Shown in pieces: positions 17,292 through 24,936 of a stretch of DNA of 64,000 nucleotides. This stretch comes from Actinomycetes bacterium (GTDB lineage: Bacteria > Actinomycetota > Actinomycetes > Propionibacteriales > Nocardioidaceae), in contig JAEWXC010000051.1 in the NCBI GenBank assembly GCA_023396115.1, positions 21,643 through 85,642 of the forward strand. The letters run 5' to 3'. Both the position numbers and the translations under genes were made by a program. The notes under the pieces were generated by a model, which saw nothing but the letters and a program-made list of their open reading frames with translations, was not told where the DNA came from and ran no database searches. The stretch's first letter is position 1. Each line of letters opens with the position of its first letter.

Positions 17292-18244
17292 GACACAGCC
17301 CCCTCGCCCAACACCTGGATCGACTGTCGCTCCTGCCGCTCCATCGACGCTGCCACCGAGTCGCGCGCCATCACTGCCTCAGCCAACTGGGCCTCCAACG
17401 ACGGCGTCCGACCCAAGCCGATCCCCACCACCTCGGTCGAGACAGTCTCACCGGCTGCGATCCGTGCCTCCAGCTGGTTGACCTGCCTGCGACGCTCAGC
17501 CAGGGACTCCCGGCACTGGTCCAACAAGCCCTGGTGACGCTCCCGCGTCTCGACGTACAGCGCGACAGGAACCAACGAATCCGGGCTCCACACACAGGCC
17601 GGGAAGAACTCATGTGACGGGACGTCGCTCGTCGCGCCCCACCACGCACCAGCCTGGGGGGCAAGCGGATCTCGACCCGCAGCCAACTCGCGCAGCACCC
17701 ACACGTCCCGCCGACCCTCCCGGGCCTCGTTCGAGATGACCTCCGACGTCGGGATCGTCCACGAGTCCGGCAGACCCGCCACATACGGCCGAAGATCGTT
17801 GCGGACCCGCGCCAACTCCTGCTCGGTGACGTACGGGCCATCGTGCTTCACCAACGCAGCGAGGAGCCGCTCTGTCTTCGCGTTGTGCGCTTCCAACCGT
17901 GCTTCGATCTCCAGCACGGGCACCTCGTGCAGGTCAGCCTGGGCAGCCAGCCACGCCGACTCCGCTTCCCGCACACGCGGCCCTTGGGCCTGCTGCGCTG
18001 TCTGGGCGATACCGATCCGATCCCGCAGTTCCCGCAGGAGTTTCGGCACCTCCTCGAGGGCATCCGGGTCGCTCAGGTACGCCTCGCCCGACGTCGCTTC
18101 CACGCGTGCCAACTCGTCACTTGCTTCGACCTCCCGGGCCGCCCACTGCGCCAGCACCGCGCGGGCCTCGTGCACCGCGACCTCCGCGGCCTGCACGGCA
18201 CGCTCTGCAACGGTCTTCGCGTCCTCGTCAGGATTCTCGGTCAT
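17288..18244 (-). CDS. Coiled-coil protein of unknown function in the tape-measure operon
   Basis: 318 residues, highly charged and helical. Residues 1-55 (AERAVQAAEVAVHEARAVLA), about 70-150 (LLRELRDRIGIAQTAQQAQG) and 235-318 (CRESLAERRRQVNQLEARIA) are probable coiled coils. A more globular centre has several Trp residues (DVWVLRELAAGRDPLAPQAG, HEFFPACVWSPDSLVPVALY). AAGETVS near residue 260 recalls AAGESVS of the 18507-18833 product. It has no signal or membrane span. Four-base overlaps with both neighbours place it in one operon with the tape measure. It may be a scaffold- or assembly-like factor, but that is only a guess. Confidence 0.65.
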   Translation of the reverse strand: MTENPDEDAKTVAERAVQAAEVAVHEARAVLAQWAAREVEASDELARVEATSGEAYLSDPDALEEVPKLLRELRDRIGIAQTAQQAQGPRVREAESAWLAAQADLHEVPVLEIEARLEAHNAKTERLLAALVKHDGPYVTEQELARVRNDLRPYVAGLPDSWTIPTSEVISNEAREGRRDVWVLRELAAGRDPLAPQAGAWWGATSDVPSHEFFPACVWSPDSLVPVALYVETRERHQGLLDQCRESLAERRRQVNQLEARIAAGETVSTEVVGIGLGRTPSLEAQLAEAVMARDSVAASMERQERQSIQVLGEGAVS

Positions 18245-18510
18245 CGGTACCCCCCGGACTCGGCGACGGCCTTCACGGTGATGGACCGCAGCCGGGGTTC
18301 ATCCAACGCCCCCGACTCGGTCAACGGCAGGTCGGCCAGCAGCCCCCTGATCGCCAGCGACGACAATTCCTCTCGGCAGTCGAGCAGCTGCCTGGAGATG
18401 ACCTCACGTGCCCTGGCCTCACGCTCCAGCACCAGCACCCGGGCCTCCGCCGCCGTAGCCCGCGCCACCGCCGCGTCACGTGCCGCGAGCGCCTCCACCA
18501 GCGTCGTCAC
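18241..18510 (-). CDS. Small protein with LPxTxxGxL motif (paralogue 2)
   Basis: 89 residues from GTG 18510, overlapping the previous stop (GTGA). An N-terminal coiled coil (LVEALAARDAAVARATAAEA) is followed by the module SLAIRGLLADLPLTESGALD at residues 51-70. This is the same arrangement as in paralogues 1 and 3: helix, LP-x-T-x-x-G-x-L, then a basic helix. Function unknown. It is shared only within this element as far as can be seen, so it looks like local duplication. Confidence 0.62.
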   Translation of the reverse strand: MTTLVEALAARDAAVARATAAEARVLVLEREARAREVISRQLLDCREELSSLAIRGLLADLPLTESGALDEPRLRSITVKAVAESGGYR

Positions 18511-18833
18511 GAGGCACCGCCCGCACTGAGCAGGAGATCCTCATGCGCGGCCCACAGCCGCCCCTGATGCAGCGCCCGGAACGCCGGCTCATGCAGCTGC
18601 CCGTCCGCAGTGAACGGCAACACCCCCAGTGACTCCCGCGCGACCCGTGACTCCACGTCCACGCTCGACACCGACTCACCAGCAGCCAACAGTTCGTAGG
18701 CCCTGGTCTGCGCGTTCGCCGCGTTGATCCGGTCCTGCAACTCCCGAGCACGCAACGCGCCCGCCTGCAGCTCGATTAGCCTCTTCCGGGACACCTTCAC
18801 CATCCCGGGCCGGGCCCGCCACGGCCACCTCAT
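18507..18833 (-). CDS. Small protein with LPxTxxGxL motif (paralogue 3)
   Basis: 108 residues from ATG 18833. The basic N-terminus (MRWPWRARPG) is followed by helix RKRLIELQAGALRARELQDR. Next come a linker AAGESVSSVDVESRV and the module SLGVLPFTADGQLHEPAF (motif residues 72-80). It ends with helix ALHQGRLWAAHEDLL. It shares DVESR with paralogue 1 and the motif with both others. Four-base overlaps on both sides. No family recognised. Confidence 0.62.
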   Translation of the reverse strand: MRWPWRARPGMVKVSRKRLIELQAGALRARELQDRINAANAQTRAYELLAAGESVSSVDVESRVARESLGVLPFTADGQLHEPAFRALHQGRLWAAHEDLLLSAGGAS

Positions 18834-19210
18834 CGGCGCAACGCCTCGCGCACCGCGGCCTGCTTCTCCTCGAACCGCCGGCCAGCCTCACGGATGCTGG
18901 CAGTGGTCACGCCCGGCGCCAACCGCCGCCCGTCCGGCCCGTACCCGGAGCCGTACGCGGACCAGGCTCCCGCCAGGGAAGCGCACATGTCCTCGAAGTC
19001 GATGAACGCGTGCTGCTCCCACAACTTCACGCCCCGCTCGACCATGCCGTCGTCGAACCCGGCATCGCGAAGCGACTGCTTCACGCGAGTCACCTCACCG
19101 TCACCCAGGGCCTCGTCGACCAGGACTTCCTCGACGGTGGTGCCCCGGCCGAACGCCCGCGCCACCGCCTCCTGGACCTGCCGGTCCATCCGCTGCTGTT
19201 CACCGCTCAC
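18830..19210 (-). CDS. Small hypothetical protein in the tape-measure operon
   Basis: 126 residues from GTG 19210 (ribosome site GGAAGG upstream); the ATG at 19189 is an alternative. The sequence VQEAVARAFGRGTTVEEVLVDEALGDGEVTRVKQ looks helical. The central part GMVERGVKLWEQHAFIDFED contains the only cysteine nearby (MCASL), and the tail IREAGRRFEEKQAAVREALR is helical and charged. No domain recognised. It is the first of six coupled genes ending with the tape measure; 34 bases separate it from the HTH gene upstream, which may control it. Confidence 0.6.
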   Translation of the reverse strand: MSGEQQRMDRQVQEAVARAFGRGTTVEEVLVDEALGDGEVTRVKQSLRDAGFDDGMVERGVKLWEQHAFIDFEDMCASLAGAWSAYGSGYGPDGRRLAPGVTTASIREAGRRFEEKQAAVREALRR

Positions 19211-19244
19211 CGGTGCCTGCCTTCCCGGCAGGTCTCCCGGACAC

Positions 19245-19715
19245 TCAGCCGGCCTGCCTACGCTCCAGTTCTGCAGCCACCGACACCTCGTCGATGACCC
19301 ACGTCCGCCCCACCAGGTGACCGACCAGCCGACCACCGCGGACCAAGTTCGTGATCTGCTTCCTGGTCAACCCGAGCCGGTCGGCCACCTCCCGGGTTGT
19401 GAGGCCCGGCTGTGAGGAGGACACACCTGAGCCTGCACGCTCGGACTCACGCGGAACTTCCGCATTTCCGCTGACGGAAGTCGCTCCCGGGACGAACCTG
19501 GCCTGCCACTCCCTCGACGCCTGGCGAAGCTCCGCCACCGAAGCCAACACCTGCCGGCCCGCAGCGCCACCCACACCCGACTGCTGCACGAGCCCCCGTC
19601 CCTTCGCCTCGAGGCGCCGCAGCACGTCTGGGTGATCGCGGACCAGCAGGTACGCCACTACCGGCGGCACCGTCGCGGAGAGCAACACCCGAGTGTCATC
19701 CACCGGCCCGTTCAC
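19245..19715 (-). CDS. MerR/excisionase-type helix-turn-helix regulator
   Basis: 156 residues if started at GTG 19715; GTG 19703 and an ATG at 19817 are alternatives, so the N-terminus is uncertain. The C-terminal 55 residues are a clear DNA-binding domain of the HTH_17 type (LTTREVADRLGLTRKQITNL, VRGGRLVGHLVGRTWVIDEV). The N-terminal half (VAYLLVRDHPDVLRRLEAKG) may form a helical oligomerisation part. The gene heads the minus-strand run to the tape measure and is divergent from 20079-20789. It is thus a candidate switch controlling the late genes of the element. Confidence 0.68.
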   Translation of the reverse strand: MNGPVDDTRVLLSATVPPVVAYLLVRDHPDVLRRLEAKGRGLVQQSGVGGAAGRQVLASVAELRQASREWQARFVPGATSVSGNAEVPRESERAGSGVSSSQPGLTTREVADRLGLTRKQITNLVRGGRLVGHLVGRTWVIDEVSVAAELERRQAG

Positions 19716-19778
19716 CGCCCACCGCCGACCATCTGGGCGGGTGACCTGTCTCCCCGCAGGAAACAGCCCGGAAGGGAC

Positions 19779-20078
19779 GTGAAAGAGCCGAAGCACGACC
19801 ACAGCCAGCCGCGACATGCCCTCGACAAGCCGACCCGACGAGCCAAGCACCGCGGTCGCCCGGACCGCGCACGCACCACCGCCGACATCACAGACCTGAC
19901 CGCCCGTGTGAACGCGGTCACCGACCTCGTCAACGCGGACTCCGACCTGGGGATCGCGGTGCTCAAGTTCGTCGGTGTCCTAGTCGCCCTGGCCGTGTTC
20001 CTCGTCGGTACGGCCGGGGGTGTGACGGGGGGTGCACCTACGCTCCCCGACGCCACCCCCAACTCGAGGAGCACCCAC
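19779..20078 (+). other. In-frame open region with a membrane span before the winged-helix gene
   Basis: From a GTG at 19779 (GGAAGGG two bases upstream) the frame is open straight into the gene at 20079, with strong third-position GC. It would add about 100 residues: a basic segment, TADITDLTARVNAVTDLVNA, and one hydrophobic helix (AVLKFVGVLVALAVFLVGTA). Either the winged-helix protein is made as a membrane-anchored long form, or this is a separate small membrane protein whose end has been lost. I cannot decide. Confidence 0.4.
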
Positions 20079-20789
20079 ATGACGAAGACCCCTGACCAGT
20101 ACCTCCTGGCCCTGCACGCCACCCTCCAGGCACGCAACCTGACGGCCGTCGACCCGGCAGACGTGAACACCGGCCTGCGACTCACCGCCGAGCAAGGAGA
20201 CGCCCACGTCCAGGACCTCCAAGAAGCCGGCCTCGTCACCACGCAGCCGTCTCGCCACGCGGGGGGCCGCATGATCTGGCTCATCGGGCTCACCCCCTCC
20301 GGCCACGCCCGGGTGCGGCACCTCGATGACGACCAGCGCGGCGGCCCACTCCAGGCGGCTCCTGGAGACGACTGGGTCGCCCGGGACCTGCCGGTGCTGC
20401 GACTCGCAGCAAGCGCCGAGCAGCGCGGCCACGGCCTGACCCCTGACGACTTCACCGAACACCTGGGCTTCCGCATGCGCGACGTCGACCACGCCATGTT
20501 CCGGCTCCGAGACTTCGGGTACCTCACGTTCCGGAGGGAAGCCGGCGGCGAGTACGAGTCCATCCGCGTCACCGAGAAGGGCGCACGGGAAGTCGGGGTC
20601 TGGCCGACCCCCGAGGCCGCCGTAGACCGCCTGATCGCAACACTCGAAGCGCTGGCAGCCGACGAGACCCTGCCCCAGGAGGAACGCTCGAAGGCTCGAA
20701 CGTTCGCCAAGTGGCTCGCCTCGACCACCCAAGCCGTCGTCCTCGGCATCGGGACCTCACTGGCGGCAGGCCAGATCCCCGGCCAGTAG
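20079..20789 (+). CDS. Putative winged-helix DNA-binding protein
   Basis: 236 residues from ATG 20079, preceded by GAGGAG at ideal distance. Two winged-helix-like units are visible. The first is LRLTAEQGDAHVQDLQEAGL with WLIGLTPSGHARVRHL; the second is HGLTPDDFTEHLGFRMRDVD with FGYLTFRREAGGEYESIRVT and EKGAREVG. The pattern of a recognition helix followed by a beta wing ending in a T-x-x-G motif is that of MarR/PadR-like regulators. The C-terminal 60 residues are helical (AVDRLIATLEALAADETLPQ). It is divergent from the HTH gene at 19245 and convergent with whiB, so it is a likely regulator of the packaging and tail units. Confidence 0.65.
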   Translation: MTKTPDQYLLALHATLQARNLTAVDPADVNTGLRLTAEQGDAHVQDLQEAGLVTTQPSRHAGGRMIWLIGLTPSGHARVRHLDDDQRGGPLQAAPGDDWVARDLPVLRLAASAEQRGHGLTPDDFTEHLGFRMRDVDHAMFRLRDFGYLTFRREAGGEYESIRVTEKGAREVGVWPTPEAAVDRLIATLEALAADETLPQEERSKARTFAKWLASTTQAVVLGIGTSLAAGQIPGQ

Positions 20790-20793
20790 CCCC

Positions 20794-21069
20794 TCACGCC
20801 CCGGCCACCTTCCGGTCGGCCGGGGCCGTCCCACCCCACACACCCTCACGCTCACACCCAACCAACGCGTACGCCAGACACTCACCCCGCACAGGGCAAC
20901 CACGACAGGCATCCACCGCAGCGTCGACGTCACCCGGCTTCGTCGACCACCACCGCGCCGGGGTCACCTGACACGGCACCCGGCGCACAGCGTGGACCGC
21001 AGCCACCAACTCCAACCACGCCTGCCGCGCAACACCCGACGGCACCCACCCCGGAGCCGCGGTCACCAC
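20794..21069 (-). CDS. WhiB-family iron-sulfur transcription factor
   Basis: 91 residues. The four cysteines of the [4Fe-4S] site are present as PCQVTP, DACRGCPVRGEC (C-x2-C-x5-C), followed by the turn motif GVWGG and a basic tail (TAPADRKV). This is the WhiB signature, found only in actinobacteria and their phages. Phage WhiB proteins such as that of TM4 can block host WhiB2 and superinfection; that is family knowledge, not shown here. The gene overlaps the terL stop by seven bases, so it is made with the terminase. It ends in a hairpin. Confidence 0.88.
   Translation of the reverse strand: MVTAAPGWVPSGVARQAWLELVAAVHAVRRVPCQVTPARWWSTKPGDVDAAVDACRGCPVRGECLAYALVGCEREGVWGGTAPADRKVAGA
20798..20826. 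terminator. Hairpin inside the whiB 3' end, bidirectional
   Basis: Perfect 9-bp arms, GCCCCGGCC and complement, with an 11-base loop. It lies at the junction of the convergent genes ending at 20789 (+) and 20794 (-), within the last codons of whiB. Confidence 0.6.
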
Positions 21070-22505
21070 GACACCCCGTCATACGGGGCGATGCTGAAGC
21101 CCCCCGGCCCGTCTTCCTCACCGAACAACTCCTCCTCCGTCACCACCCGATCCATCACAGGGACCAACTCCCCCGCCACCAACGGCTGCAACGCCAACGC
21201 GAACGACATCGCCACGTCGTCATGCCCAGCCCGCTCCGGCACCGCAATCCGCATCCCCCCACCGTCCAACGCCGTGAACTCCAACGCACCCAACTGCCGC
21301 AGCAACGCCGGATGCCGCGGCAGCACTAGACGCCCCTGCTGCATCAACAACTTCGCGAACCCGAACAGGTCCTCCTTCAACCGCGCCGTCGTCGCCACCG
21401 GCACCACCCGCTCCCACCCCGTGGCCTCCCAGACCCGACGCGCCAACACCTGAGTAGGCATCTGCCCCACCCCGTTCGTCTCCGCCGTCAGCACCTGCAA
21501 CCGCAGCAACCCCACCGCGTCAACCAACCGGTCGATCCACCTCTCGTAGGACAACCCGAACCGCTCCTCCACCAACGCCACCACGTACCGCGCCCGCCCC
21601 CGCGCATCCGGCTCCGACAACCCCGCGACCACCGTCAACGCATGCGCATCCCGAGCCATCCCCCAGTCCACGCCACCCACCACCGCCCCCAACCCCGCCA
21701 GCACCCCCGGATCGCTCTCCAGAGTCACCAGCTCGACCCCCTCATCCGTCGCAGCCTCCAGCTCAGCCGTCGTGAAGTACGCCCCAGCCGAATCCGTCCA
21801 CTTCGCCAAGTACTCCCGCTCGAAGTACGCCGGCGTCTCCCGCTCACGGATCGCCTCCAGAAGCACGTCGTCAACCAACGGGGACGTCGACGACGGCCAA
21901 TGCCACGCCTCCAACTCACCCGACGGCGCCGCCTGCGCCCGGGTCCACAACGCCCGGAAGAAGTGATCCGGACCGCCCCACGGCGACGACGACAGCACCA
22001 CCCGAGCCCCAGGCCGGGCGATGATCGCCGGCTCCGCAGCCCGCCAGATGTCCGGATCGATGAACGCAGCCTCATCCACGATCAGCAGATCCACCGACCA
22101 CCCCCGAATCTGCGCCGCCGAAGCCGGCACAGCACGCACCACCGAACCGTTCGACAGGCTCACCGCCTTCGACGACTCATCCACCACCGACCCGGCCAAC
22201 ACCGGCGACCCCAAGGCCAACGCCGCGACGTCCTCCAGAAGCCGCTTCGCGGCCGTGTCACCAGCCGACACCAGCAGCACCATCGAACCCGGCACCGCGA
22301 ACGCCCGATGCAGCGCAATGACTGCCAGCAGGCGAGACTTCCCAACCTGCCGACCAGCACAGACCACCCGATACCGCGCCTTCGACCGCACCACCTCAAC
22401 CTGGTGATCCCACAGCGGAGTGCCGAGGAGCAGCCGCGCGAACACGCTCGCATCACGTCGCGCGTCGTCCAGGTCCTGCAACCCCAGTTCAGCCATCGCC
22501 GACAC
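21063..22505 (-). CDS. Phage terminase large subunit
   Basis: 480 residues. The ATPase domain has Walker A at residues 51-57 (GRQVGKS) and Walker B with catalytic acid at about 139-145 (DLLIVDE), followed by coupling motif VVLSSSPWGG near 169-178. The C-terminal nuclease domain has the acidic cluster VGGVDWGMARD (Asp 280) and, near its end, GHDDVAMSFAL. All motor and nuclease motifs are intact, so it should cut and pump DNA into a prohead. No portal or capsid gene follows, which is unusual. It overlaps the small-subunit gene by 17 bases and whiB by seven. Confidence 0.92.
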   Translation of the reverse strand: MSAMAELGLQDLDDARRDASVFARLLLGTPLWDHQVEVVRSKARYRVVCAGRQVGKSRLLAVIALHRAFAVPGSMVLLVSAGDTAAKRLLEDVAALALGSPVLAGSVVDESSKAVSLSNGSVVRAVPASAAQIRGWSVDLLIVDEAAFIDPDIWRAAEPAIIARPGARVVLSSSPWGGPDHFFRALWTRAQAAPSGELEAWHWPSSTSPLVDDVLLEAIRERETPAYFEREYLAKWTDSAGAYFTTAELEAATDEGVELVTLESDPGVLAGLGAVVGGVDWGMARDAHALTVVAGLSEPDARGRARYVVALVEERFGLSYERWIDRLVDAVGLLRLQVLTAETNGVGQMPTQVLARRVWEATGWERVVPVATTARLKEDLFGFAKLLMQQGRLVLPRHPALLRQLGALEFTALDGGGMRIAVPERAGHDDVAMSFALALQPLVAGELVPVMDRVVTEEELFGEEDGPGGFSIAPYDGVSW

Positions 22506-23022
22506 CGGCCTGCTTGTCGCGCTCCAACTGCTCCAGCCGCGCCATCGCCTTCGCCACGTCCGCGTTCGCCGCCTGCCCCTGCGCCACGTGCTTCCCCATC
22601 CGGGCCGCTGCAGTCGGGGTCAGGCCCAGGCGGGACCTGGACGACGACGCCCGCCCCTCGGCCCGATGCAGCAGCAGATACGCCGCCCGCACTGACTCCG
22701 ACCCCAGGTCGCCCACCGGTTCGCCACACCGCTCGCCCTGCTTAGCCAGCCACTCGCTGATCAACTGCACCTGCGCCTCCGCACGCCCCAAGGCGTACAA
22801 CTCGGCTCGATACGCCGGCGCCTTCACGTACCCCGGCACTGTCGGATCAGCCAGCATGAGCGCCACGAACTCAGCCGCGAGCGGCTCAACCCAGCGCGGC
22901 GAGTACGCGCCGTGCGTCGACGCGGCCAGCGTGTTCCCCGGTTCGAACGGCGGCCGCTGCCCCGCGAACGCCGGCACCCAGCCGGCACCTGCGCGGGCAT
23001 CCGTCTCCTGCGGTTCACCCAC
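22489..23022 (-). CDS. Phage terminase small subunit
   Basis: 177 residues from GTG 23022. The N-terminal pattern FEPGNTLAASTHGAYSPRW is that of actinophage small terminases, followed by a helical DNA-recognition region (AYRAELYALGRAEAQVQLIS). A C-terminal coiled coil (ADVAKAMARLEQLERDKQAG) would mediate ring formation or contact with the large subunit. It would recognise the packaging start on the element DNA. Carrying its own specificity subunit is how many satellites redirect helper packaging. The start is only 28 bases from the divergent gene at 23051, so its promoter must lie inside that gene. Confidence 0.85.
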   Translation of the reverse strand: MGEPQETDARAGAGWVPAFAGQRPPFEPGNTLAASTHGAYSPRWVEPLAAEFVALMLADPTVPGYVKAPAYRAELYALGRAEAQVQLISEWLAKQGERCGEPVGDLGSESVRAAYLLLHRAEGRASSSRSRLGLTPTAAARMGKHVAQGQAANADVAKAMARLEQLERDKQAGVGDG

Positions 23023-23626
23023 GCCGACCCCCAGCCTTCACACTGCAGCCATGGCTCACGACCTCGATGGCGACGACCTGACCGGCACTCCCTGCCTCGG
23101 CACCGACTGCTTCGACACCGCAGAGGTGATCGACCAGCTCGCCGTCCGACTCCCCCTGGACGTCGGTGCAGTCGAGGATTCGGTTCGCCTCGACCTGCCG
23201 TTGTGCGGCCACCACGCCCACCTGCTGCGAATGGGCGGCACCAGGTACAGCTACACGTCCCGCGAGTGACCCACGAGCCACCGCGAGGCCACATGTCCCG
23301 GAGTCAAGAGGCCACCCTCTGACCTGCACAAATACACCCCGTGTGTGCAGCGTGTGTGCACCCTGCCCACGCCCGACCACCACCGCACCCACGACCCAAG
23401 CCAAGGCGCGCGGGGCATCTCCACAACGAGAACGGAGCCGAACAGCACCGGCCCGGCGTCGGTGGTACACGCGCAACCATCCCGCCATGGGGATCAGTCG
23501 TCCGTCGCCGTACTTGATGCACCAGTTGGTGGTCGCGGGGATGAACGAGGCGAGGTCTTCGACCATGTCCCTGGGGAACAGTCCTTCTGGGAGGTGCAGC
23601 GCTTGGCTGCCGACCTGGGTGGTCAT
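23015..23626 (-). CDS. Small gene coupled to repA; only the first ~60 residues look coding
   Basis: The ATG at 23626 overlaps the repA stop (ATGA), a sign of a real coupled gene. The first 60 residues (SQALHLPEGLFPRDMVEDLA then SFIPATTNWCIKYGDGRLIP and MAGWLRVYHRRRAGA) have normal codon use. After about residue 62 the codon use decays to that of non-coding DNA, and the last third runs antisense to the likely gene at 23051-23269. The frame may have been broken by a small indel near 23440, or the protein may simply be shorter. No family recognised. Confidence 0.4.
   Translation of the reverse strand: MTTQVGSQALHLPEGLFPRDMVEDLASFIPATTNWCIKYGDGRLIPMAGWLRVYHRRRAGAVRLRSRCGDAPRALAWVVGAVVVGRGQGAHTLHTRGVFVQVRGWPLDSGTCGLAVARGSLAGRVAVPGAAHSQQVGVVAAQRQVEANRILDCTDVQGESDGELVDHLCGVEAVGAEAGSAGQVVAIEVVSHGCSVKAGGRRG
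23051..23269 (+). CDS. Small Cys/His-rich protein
   Basis: 72 residues from ATG 23051. Codon use is strongly GC-ending in this frame. The pattern CLGTDCFDTAEVIDQLAVRL then DLPLCGHHAHLLR pairs an N-terminal C-x4-C with C-x-H-H-x-H, as in small metal-binding helper proteins near actinophage packaging genes. No domain assigned. It is divergent from the small terminase with a 28-base gap. Confidence 0.5.
   Translation: MAHDLDGDDLTGTPCLGTDCFDTAEVIDQLAVRLPLDVGAVEDSVRLDLPLCGHHAHLLRMGGTRYSYTSRE
23340..23360. repeat. Double CGTGTGTGCA motif
   Basis: Two direct copies of CGTGTGTGCA, at 23340-23349 and 23351-23360. They are the inverse of TGCACACACG seen near both ends of the element (12663 and 28075). 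A 19-base stretch (GTGTGCAGCGTGTGTGCAC) also matches, inverted, the sequence at 28073-28092. It lies in the gene-poor stretch 23270-23430 downstream of the repA operon. A binding site for RepA, excisionase or integrase is possible. Confidence 0.5.
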
Positions 23627-24936
23627 GCTGCGTGGTCTCCGTTCGGCTGGGGAGGTGTGGCGGTCTTGTCTTCCCTGTCACGACCTCCCTCCCTATAAGG
23701 GAGGTTGGGGAGGTCGTTTGGCTTCCCTGCGGGGAGGTCTGGGGAGGTCAGGGAGGTCAGGGAATCTGGGTTGACTCCTGGGGCGAATCCGAAGAGCCGG
23801 GAGTTCCGCGGGCCGGCCTTGGAGACCAAGAGGGAGCCGCGGTCGGGGCGCTCGAGCATCTGCGCGGCGTTCTTGGCGTCGCCCTTGGAGTGGCGGATGT
23901 CTGCCTCGCCGTCCTTGATCATCTTGGCGATCGCGGTGTCGAGCTGGCTGGCGGAGACGAACTGGGGGTGGTGTTCGTGGAGCACCTCTAGTACCAGCGG
24001 GATGAGGGCTTCGCGTCGGCTGTACTCGGCGGCGGACCTCCGTGAGCCGGCGCCGTCGAGGGTCAGGAGCCGTGTTGTCTCGTTCATGGAGATCCGGTCT
24101 TCGGCGACCAGGACGTCGCGGCCTTCGGCGCGGAGGTAGCGGTGTCCGTCCTCGCCGCGGGTGACGTTGATGATGGTGTCCGCCCAGTCTTCGAGGGCGG
24201 TGGAGCCGCGGCTGCGTTCACCGTTCCAGCCGGCGTGTGCGGCGAGGACGATGTCACGGGCGCCGACTGCGCCGCGGCCGAACCTGTCGAGGTCTGCGAG
24301 GAACCCGCCGACTTCGCCGGGGTCGTTCTGGTTGGTGCCGGTGAAGGCGCGGCCGAAGGGGTCGATGATCAGCATTTCGGTCTCCATCTCGCGCAGCTTC
24401 TGTGCGAGCGCGGTGGAGTCTTCGGGGCTCGCGAGTGGGTTCCGGCGGCCGCGGAGGTTCACCAGGAACATCCTGTCGTGCGGGATAGATAGGTCGTTGG
24501 CCCAGGCAGCGACGGTTTGTCCCGACACCTCGAAGTTGAGGAACGCGACCCGGCCGGTGAGCGGGGTGACGGGGAACTTGCCGAGGAAGTCTTCACCGAG
24601 CAGGGCGCTGCGCGCCAGGTTCAGCTGGAGCGACGTCTTGCCGGTCTTGCGTTGGGCGACGATCAGGGTGCCGCCGTCGGCCGGGATGATGCCCTCGGCA
24701 CGGTGCTTCGGCTCCGGGGGGCGCGCCAGGATGTCAGCGAGTAGGCCCGCGTCGAACGGCGGGAGGCCTTCCGCGGCTGCTCGCTCGGCCCTGAGTCGCT
24801 CTCGGGCAGCGTCGCGGATCTTGAGTCGCCTGGTCTCGGTGGCGACCTGCTCGTTGAACTTGATCTGCTGATGCGCTTCGTCCCACTCGTCCGGGGGCGG
24901 CTCCAACTCGGTGGGGCCTCGCTCGATGTCGTTCAC
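23623..24936 (-). CDS. RepA-like AAA ATPase
   Basis: 437 residues from GTG 24936, which overlaps the stop of the preceding gene (GTGA). A charged N-terminus with coiled coil leads to an AAA_25/RepA-type domain: Walker A at 94-101 (AQRKTGKT), Walker B MLIIDPFG near 188-195, and VLAAHAGWNGERSRGSTALE further on. The C-terminal part, with helix VSASQLDTAIAKMIKDGEAD, is probably a winged helix. Proteins of this type are hexameric replicative helicases or initiators of mobilisable plasmids and actinobacterial integrative elements. It suggests that the element replicates after excision. It lies in a five-gene coupled operon that starts at the excisionase gene. Confidence 0.8.
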   Translation of the reverse strand: MNDIERGPTELEPPPDEWDEAHQQIKFNEQVATETRRLKIRDAARERLRAERAAAEGLPPFDAGLLADILARPPEPKHRAEGIIPADGGTLIVAQRKTGKTSLQLNLARSALLGEDFLGKFPVTPLTGRVAFLNFEVSGQTVAAWANDLSIPHDRMFLVNLRGRRNPLASPEDSTALAQKLREMETEMLIIDPFGRAFTGTNQNDPGEVGGFLADLDRFGRGAVGARDIVLAAHAGWNGERSRGSTALEDWADTIINVTRGEDGHRYLRAEGRDVLVAEDRISMNETTRLLTLDGAGSRRSAAEYSRREALIPLVLEVLHEHHPQFVSASQLDTAIAKMIKDGEADIRHSKGDAKNAAQMLERPDRGSLLVSKAGPRNSRLFGFAPGVNPDSLTSLTSPDLPAGKPNDLPNLPYREGGRDREDKTATPPQPNGDHAA

